NCBI RefSeq assembly: GCF_000332335.1 | Contig: NZ_KB235948.1 | Span: 3,416,970 to 3,480,969, forward strand | DNA from: Kamptonema formosum PCC 10802 | Lineage (GTDB): Bacteria > Cyanobacteriota > Cyanobacteriia > Cyanobacteriales > Oscillatoriaceae | DNA: 64,000 bases | Reading direction: 5' to 3' | In this document: positions 59,623 to 64,000 of the stretch, piece by piece | Numbering within the stretch: the stretch's first letter is position 1 | How the letters are laid out: the number at the start of each line of letters is the position of its first letter | The notes under the pieces: generated by a model | What the model saw: the letters and a program-made list of their open reading frames with translations, nothing else | What the model was told of the DNA's origin: nothing | Databases searched by the model: none | Made by a program: the position numbers and the translations under genes

Positions 59623-59754
59623 TATAGCAGCAGCCACTTAGGTGAGGACATTAGACCTTAAGGGCACGGAGGGAACGCCTGCCCTACGTCTATACCTCGC
59701 AGGACAGGCGTTCCCTCCGACGGAGTGTCCATTACTGAGCTGTCAGCTGCGATA
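59623..59754. mobile_element. MITE-like element, family A copy 2
   Basis: TATAGCAGCAGCCACTTAGG at the left and the complement of TATCGCAGCTGACAGCTCAG at the right, with an ACGGAGGGAACGCCTG / CAGGCGTTCCCTCCG stem inside. It starts three bases after the DUF2808 stop. The right end is degenerate. Confidence 0.6.
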
Positions 59755-59912
59755 ATTTCCGCTGGTATCGTTTTTTATCTTTGCAGGGGCGGGGAAGCGC
59801 GGATCTCTCTATTAAAAAGAGAATTGCTTTTAAAAATCAGTTACTGGAAAATAACGATATAAGCGTAAAGTAGATAAAGCAGTCCTGAGTGCAAACGGCT
59901 GAGCGATGATTG

Positions 59913-60020
59913 TATGGCAGCAGTCATATTGGGCGCGGACATCAGTAGCCTGGGGATAAAAGGCGTAGGACAGGCGTCTCGCCTGTCCTACTGTCCGTTC
60001 CCCAAGTGAATACTGCTATA
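59913..60020. mobile_element. MITE-like element, family A copy 3
   Basis: TATGGCAGCAGTCATATTGG at the left and CCCCAAGTGAATACTGCTAT plus A at the right, enclosing the palindrome AGGACAGGCG / CGCCTGTCCT. It ends 22 bp before the queC start, so the queC promoter must lie within it, be supplied by it, or read through it. Confidence 0.7.
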
Positions 60021-60042
60021 CTGAGGACTGAGGATTGAGTTG

Positions 60043-60717
60043 ATGAAAGCAGTTGTCTTACTCTCCGGGGGATTGGACTCCTCCACGGTTTTGTATCAAG
60101 CCAAGGCAGATGGCTGCGAGTGCTTGGCGATTTCCTTTGATTACCAGCAGCGGCACCGGCGCGAACTGGACTCAGCGGCAAAAATCGCCCGCAGTGCCGG
60201 TGTGGCAGAACATCAGGTGGTGGGGTTTGACTTGCGCCGGTGGGGAGGTTCCGCCCTCACAGACGACCGGCTGGACTTGCCGCGCCAGCGCTCCCTGGCA
60301 GAAATGGGCAGCAGCATCCCCATCACTTACGTTCCGGCGCGAAACACGATTTTTCTGAGCTTTGCTCTAGCATACGCCGAAATCAGCGGTGCCGGTCGGG
60401 TTTATCTCGGCGTCAACGCCTTGGACTACTCCGGGTATCCCGACTGCCGGCCAGATTACATGCAAGCCATGCAGCAAGTCTACCGCCTGGGAACAAAACA
60501 GGGGCGCTCTGGAGAGCCGGTGGAAATTGTCGCGCCGCTGATTGACCTGAAGAAAACCGAAATCATCCAGCTGGGGAACCGGCTGGGCGTTCCCTGGGAG
60601 CACACCTGGTCTTGCTACGCCGGCGCTGAAGTCGCTTGTGGCGTCTGTGACTCGTGCCAGTTGCGCCTAGCCGCGTTTGAGGAGTTGGGGTTAAAAGACC
60701 CCCTGCCCTACGCTTAA
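60043..60717 (+). CDS. queC: 7-cyano-7-deazaguanine synthase
   Basis: A 224-residue QueC: the ATP pyrophosphatase motif VVLLSGGLDSSTVLYQAKAD at 4-23, the middle motif YVPARNTIFLSFALAYAE, and the C-terminal zinc site CYAGAEVACGVCDSCQLR. It converts 7-carboxy-7-deazaguanine to preQ0 in queuosine synthesis for tRNA wobble base modification. No other queuosine genes are adjacent, and there are no DNA deazaguanine-modification genes in the window. ATG 60043 is preferred over TTG 60040. The stop is followed directly by a GTAGTTGGGC repeat. Confidence 0.95.
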   Translation: MKAVVLLSGGLDSSTVLYQAKADGCECLAISFDYQQRHRRELDSAAKIARSAGVAEHQVVGFDLRRWGGSALTDDRLDLPRQRSLAEMGSSIPITYVPARNTIFLSFALAYAEISGAGRVYLGVNALDYSGYPDCRPDYMQAMQQVYRLGTKQGRSGEPVEIVAPLIDLKKTEIIQLGNRLGVPWEHTWSCYAGAEVACGVCDSCQLRLAAFEELGLKDPLPYA

Positions 60718-60902
60718 AAAGGTTTGTAGTTGGGCTAATGCCCAACCGGCCTGCCGCCTCCCCGGACAATCTTCACAAGTTTGTAGTTGGGCTAATGCCC
60801 AACCTGCCGGCTCCCCCGACAATATTCAAAGGTTTGTAGTTGGGCTAATGCCCAACGCTCCCTTGACAATTTTCACAGGTTTGTAGTTGAGCTAATGCCC
60901 CC
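60718..60902. repeat. GTAGTTGGGC repeats, four copies
   Basis: TTTGTAGTTGGGCTAATGCC recurs at 60722, 60780, 60834 and (GTTGAGC variant) 60881, spaced by 32-36 bp of unrelated C-rich sequence. The last copy supplies the C-terminal residues GISSTTNL and stop codon of the broken histidine kinase on the minus strand. Confidence 0.9.
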
Positions 60903-61807
60903 TGCCGGCAGCGACAAGTAAAACGTGCTGCCCTCACCGATCACACTCTCAGCCCACAGCCTTCCGGCATGTTGCTCGACGATGTTGCGGCAAATCGCCA
61001 GTCCTAAACCCGTCCCCCCTTTCTTGCGGGAATCGGAGGCGTCAACCTGTTGAAACCGCTCGAAAATAGTTTCCAGCTTGTCGGCAGGAATGCCCCGCCC
61101 TCGGTCTTTAACTTTAAATAATACAGTGGGGCTCACGCTTTCGGGCGCGGTGTCTGGGTTGGATTGTTCCTCTCCCTGGATTTTCCCGTTTTCATTCCGC
61201 ATTTCAACCACCAGCCAAACTGCAGAATCTGCCGGGGAGAAATTTATAGCATTCCTGAGCATATTTGTCAAGACCTGGATAATTCGGTCGGGATCGGCTT
61301 CAAATTCCAGGGGTTGGGGAGAAACGCACAAAGTAACTCCAGCGTCCTTCGCGATAACCTGCATCTGCTCGCCGGCTTGCAACATCAGGTCAGCAGCACT
61401 CACCCGATATTTCGACAGCTTAAGCGGGCCAGACTGCAAGCGTTCCAGGTCGAGGATGTCGCTGACGAGCCAGACCTGGCGTTTGGTATTCACCGCTGCA
61501 ATTTCTATCAGGCGTCGTTTCTTTTCGGGCTGAGTGTCTATCAAACCGCTCGCTAGCAGCTCTAAGGAGCCGTAAATGGAAGTCATGGGGTTGCGGATTC
61601 GTGGCTGACCACGGAGATGAATTCATCTTTCATTCGCTCTAAAGCCCGCCGCTCCGTAACATCTTCCCCAATTCTCATGATGCCAACCCTCTCGCCTCGC
61701 AAATTTTGCTGCGGCGTGTTTTTCCAGGCTACGGTTCGGATTTGGCCGTCACGGGTTATGAACACATCATAGTTGGGGGTAGAAAAGGCATTTATAGCAG
61801 GAGTCAT
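60873..61807 (-). pseudogene. sensor histidine kinase broken by a 1-bp deletion in the H-box
   Basis: The 5' part (from 61807) reads a PAS/PAC tail (QIRTVAWKNTPQQNLRGERV, DVTERRALERMKDEFISVVSHE) and then leaves the frame at TCC GCA ACC. Adding one base between 61597 and 61598 restores SHELRNPMTSIYGSLELL and joins the 3' part, which contains a complete HATPase (RIIQVLTNMLRNAINFSPA, VKDRGRGIPADKLETIF, GGTGLGLAICRNIVEQHAG). The deletion removes the phospho-accepting His region from the product. The first five residues (MTPAI) come from a MITE end and the last eight from a GTAGTTGGGC repeat, so both termini are repeat-defined. A sequencing error is possible for the frameshift only. Confidence 0.85.
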
Positions 61808-61897
61808 ATTGCTTATAGCATAAGTTGAGTAGGATGAAATATGTACGACAGGCGTCTCGCCTAGTTTACTGGTTTAACCTAAATGCATACTGCTATA
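61793..61897. mobile_element. MITE-like element, family A copy 4
   Basis: TATAGCAGGAGTCATATT at the left and AACCTAAATGCATACTGCTA (then TA) at the right, with ACGACAGGCGTCTCGCC inside. Its left terminus provides the first codons (ATGACTCCTGCTATA) of the broken histidine kinase, which it cuts from its upstream PAS region. Confidence 0.7.
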
Positions 61898-62087
61898 GCT
61901 AGCACTAGCGGTTTTCCCCTTGATAGCACAAATCGTCCGCCTCTTTGGATTATCTTTGGACGTTTATAATTTTATGTTTTTCCACCAGTCTCACTGTTAC
62001 TCTTGAATTATACTGCCCGGTGGAATGGGCGTTTGTCGTTTTTGTTGCGGGAACCGCTGAGAATTTCTCTCTCTATATTAGCTCTCT

Positions 62088-62399
62088 CTATATTAGCTTG
62101 ACGACATAATCATCCGCCCCGGAGTCCAAGCCCCTGACTTTATCATTGCTGGTGTCGCGAGCGGCGATCGTCAGCACGGGCAATTGATAGCCATGTGAGC
62201 GCAACCGCCGGCAAAAGCTAACACCATCCAGCCTCGGGAGCGTCACGTCCAGCAAAACCAAGTCATAGTCAATGATTTGGACTTGCTCCCAGCCCGCCTC
62301 CCCTTCCCTGAGCAGATCTACTGTATAAAGTTGGTCAGTGAGGGCTTTGACCAAAGCGTCCCCAAGACGCACCTCATCTTCCACCAATAACACTCTCAT
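62088..62399 (-). CDS. response regulator receiver domain, truncated (output domain lost)
   Basis: A 103-residue receiver domain of the OmpR class: MRVLLVEDEVRLGDALVKAL with the acidic pair, phospho-acceptor Asp in YDLVLLDVTLPRLDGVSF, and SADDYVV near the end. The usual Lys follows (VVK), but the next Pro and the rest of helix 5 are replaced by LI and a stop, in front of a short tandem AGCTAATATAGAGAG. The DNA-binding domain is absent. It precedes the broken kinase on the same strand and was presumably its partner. A stand-alone receiver is possible, but the truncation inside helix 5 argues for loss of function. Confidence 0.8.
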   Translation of the reverse strand: MRVLLVEDEVRLGDALVKALTDQLYTVDLLREGEAGWEQVQIIDYDLVLLDVTLPRLDGVSFCRRLRSHGYQLPVLTIAARDTSNDKVRGLDSGADDYVVKLI

Positions 62400-62478
62400 A
62401 TTAGCATTATTTGAATTGCATTTTTAGAATGAAAATATCTGCCCAAAAAAAATCGTAGGAGCAATATTTGCTGTTATT

Positions 62479-62650
62479 TATAGCAGGAGCCATTTAGGTT
62501 AGGACATTAATGCCCAATGCCGAATGCTTAATACCCAATGCCCAATGCCCAATGGGCATTGCTGTGAGCCTTTCCCATGCGCCATCCCCCATGCGCCATG
62601 CCCCATACGCCATGTCATTAATGTCCGCGCCCAATATGACTGCTGCTATA
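62479..62650. mobile_element. MITE-like element, family A copy 5
   Basis: TATAGCAGGAGCCATTTAGG, then GACATTAATGCCC at the left, and CATTAATGTCCGCGCCCAAT, ATGACTGCTGCTATA at the right: the longest inverted repeats of the family. Inside are CCCAATGC simple repeats and GCCATGCCCCATACGCCATG. It interrupts the PAS gene fragment that continues at 62651. Confidence 0.75.
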
Positions 62651-63228
62651 AACAACGCTCTGTACTCCTCCCTGGGTTACGACCGGGAAGAATTGCTTTC
62701 GATGCGCGTTCTGGATATATAGCGTTTCTCATATTAGTGAGGTCCTGAGAAACCCGGTTTCTTAAAGAAACCGGGTTTCTCGGCCATAGTTCATTCAACT
62801 GAGAAACGCTATAGATCCGGACGTTACAGAAGAAATATGGCTAGAGCTAGGGCAAGCAATGAAGAGGCGGGGCTCTCTGTTCTTTGAGTCTCGCCATCGC
62901 CGTAAAAATGGCTGAATTTTTCCGGTAGAGATTACGGCAAATTATTTAAAGTTTAACGGCAAGGAGTATTCTTTCTGTTTTGCACGGGACATTACGTAGC
63001 GCAAGCAGGCAGAAGAAGTCCTGCGACAGAGCGAGCAGCAGCTTCACGCTATTTTGGATAACTCGCCGGCAGCCATCTCCCTCAAAGACACTCAGGGACG
63101 GTTCATGTTTGTCAACCGCCAGTTTGAAATCCTTTGCAGCGTCACCAGAGAGGGGCCGATAGGTAAGACGGACTGGGATATATTTCCCAAAGAGGCGGCA
63201 GACAGGTTTGTGTCGAATGATAAGAGGT
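62651..63228 (+). pseudogene. PAS-domain sensor protein, split by a MITE and stop codons
   Basis: Fragment 62651-62717 reads NNALYSSLGYDREELLSMRV with LDI; after the element at 62718-62813 the text continues DPDVTEEIWLELGQAMKRRG, SLFFESRHRRKNG, stop TGA at 62913, IFPVEITANYLKFNGKEYSF, CFARDIT, stop TAG at 62998, RKQAEEVLRQSEQQLHAILD and a second PAS start NSPAAISLKDTQGRFMFVNR. It ends near 63228 at a hairpin repeat. The stops lie where Arg (CGA) and Glu (GAG) are expected. Two PAS/PAC domains of a sensor kinase remain; the 5' end was removed by the element upstream. Confidence 0.85.
62718..62813. mobile_element. MITE-like element, family C, inserted in a PAS domain
   Basis: A perfect terminal inverted repeat, TATAGCGTTTCTCA at 62718 and TGAGAAACGCTATA ending at 62813, encloses a GAAACCCGGTTTCTTAAAG / AAACCGGGTTTC hairpin. 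The PAS reading frame is continuous once these 96 bp are removed, giving a clean insertion. Confidence 0.85.
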
Positions 63229-63290
63229 TTCTTTAAGAAACCGGGGTTCTGGGCACCCAGCAGTTGCGCAAATCATTTAGACCTGCTATA
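63226..63290. mobile_element. MITE-like element, family B copy 3 (right part)
   Basis: GGTTTCTTTAAGAAACCGGG, then GTTCTGGGC and AAATCATTTAGACCTGCTAT, then A. Core and right end match the copies at 9.3 and 44.4 kb; the left end is missing. It truncates the PAS fragment. Confidence 0.6.
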
Positions 63291-63339
63291 TTTACACCAG
63301 GATTCTCAGTAGGGGCGGGTTTTGTTGAGCCGGTGGGGA

Positions 63340-64000
63340 CTATTTGGCGGTATGTGGATTTTCTCGCTGGGGCTGCTCACCAGCGGGCAAAGTTTCTACA
63401 GCAGCCCGGCTGGGTGCTGGGTCTTGAGTGGTGTCGTCGCTTGCCGGCTCGGGTTGCCGCCGGTGGATCTGAATTTGGTGCAAGCGCGGCCCTTCTGCTG
63501 AAATGACGGTGAGTTCCAGGTTTTGATATTGCAATGTTTCTCCCGGGGTGGGGATTTTCTGTAACTGGTAGATCAGGAAGCCGCCGAGAGTTTGGTATTC
63601 ATCGGTGAGGGGCAAGTTGAGATTGAGCATTTCGTTGACTTCTTCGAGGTTAAGCTGAGCCTGGACGAGAAAGGTCTGCTCGTCTACAATTTGCACGCCT
63701 GACTCTTGGGTGAATGCCTGTGGCTCGAAGTTATTGCCAATGATTTCGGCAACGACATCGTTAAGGGTTACTAAACCGGCGGTGCTGCCAAATTCATCGA
63801 CGACCATGACGATATAAGTGTGGGTTCGCTGCATCAGCTGCAGCAGTTCCCGCAGGGGGAGATACTCGGGGACAAACTGGGCCGGTCGCATCCAGGGCAG
63901 CACCTGAGTTTCCAGGGTGAGAGCGCCTCGGGACAGGGGATCGGCGAGCTGTTTGAAGTCAATAATGCCGCGAATGTCGTCTAGGGATTCTCCCCTGACG
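63340..64000 (-). CDS. CorC/HlyC family CBS-domain protein (5' end outside window)
   Basis: A partial coding region, open to the window edge. The visible 220 residues begin VRGESLDDIRGIIDFKQLAD, then VLPWMRPAQFVPEYLPLREL (CBS), IVMVVDEFGSTAGLVTLNDV and IIGNNF, followed by the transporter-associated CorC_HlyC domain (TFLVQAQLNLEEVNEMLNLN, LGGFLIYQLQKIPTPGETLQ). The C-terminal tail is Glu/Pro/Ala-rich. Full-length proteins have an N-terminal DUF21 membrane domain and act in Mg/Co efflux or as magnesium transporters; that part would lie to the right of the window. Confidence 0.9.
   Translation of the reverse strand, partial: VRGESLDDIRGIIDFKQLADPLSRGALTLETQVLPWMRPAQFVPEYLPLRELLQLMQRTHTYIVMVVDEFGSTAGLVTLNDVVAEIIGNNFEPQAFTQESGVQIVDEQTFLVQAQLNLEEVNEMLNLNLPLTDEYQTLGGFLIYQLQKIPTPGETLQYQNLELTVISAEGPRLHQIQIHRRQPEPASDDTTQDPAPSRAAVETLPAGEQPQRENPHTAK

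Noticed and set aside
60043-60717. queC as part of a DNA 7-deazaguanine modification island
   Set aside because: No dpd genes are nearby; it is a stand-alone housekeeping gene.

Overview
The window reads as chromosome of a filamentous, non-marine cyanobacterium, probably Oscillatoriales (Microcoleus/Oscillatoria/Kamptonema-like). This is inferred from psb30 (photosystem II), an alternative respiratory terminal oxidase locus, the DUF3285-ybeY-dgkA-trpG cluster, DUF760 and DUF2808 genes, a giant Ser/Thr-kinase/histidine-kinase hybrid, HIP1-type GCGATCGC octamers, and very many short dispersed palindromic repeats. No rRNA, tRNA or CRISPR array was recognised.

Layout. 0-4.7 kb: a broken small gene, an S8 protease whose start codon lies in a miniature element, and a CHAT/TPR gene joined tail-to-tail with the protease, followed by a nested pair of miniature elements. 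5-12.2 kb: a single-chain restriction-modification enzyme, an ABC ATPase, scpB, a six-unit 33-bp repeat, DUF760 and an HtrA-type protease. 12.6-17.3 kb: three tandem paralogues that share an N-terminal hydrophobic module and long coiled coils, the last with a seven-bladed WD40 propeller; this is the best candidate here for an undescribed system. 17.4-19.8 kb: a type II restriction locus with a broken and an intact C5 methyltransferase. 20-24.7 kb: a sugar operon (glucosidase, SDR, 6-phosphogluconate dehydrogenase). 25.1-26.3 kb: an intact IS4-family element with a 9-bp target duplication.

26.7-32.8 kb: two DUF2231 proteins, oxidase subunits II (no CuA site), I and III, and a type II NADH dehydrogenase, which together could form a short NADH-to-quinol-to-oxygen chain. 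33-44.3 kb: mixed metabolic, envelope and unknown genes separated by repeats. 44.5-47.5 kb: an MBL protein, trpG, dgkA, ybeY and DUF3285 on the minus strand. 48.1-53.6 kb: the hybrid kinase. 53.6-56.7 kb: a nine-unit repeat cluster, a decayed psb30 copy, an OFA-type transporter, intact psb30 and a cysteine-cluster protein. 57.3-60.7 kb: a split UPF0016 (Mn/Ca transporter) pair, a membrane protein, DUF2808 and queC. 60.7-63.3 kb: a two-component system wrecked by frameshifts and at least four miniature elements. The window ends inside a CorC/HlyC-type CBS protein.

The dominant theme is repeat-driven remodelling. At least four families of short inverted-repeat elements, the GTAGTTGGGC/GCCCAACTAC repeat and AATCCAAA repeats sit between genes, inside genes in frame, at start codons and at gene breaks.
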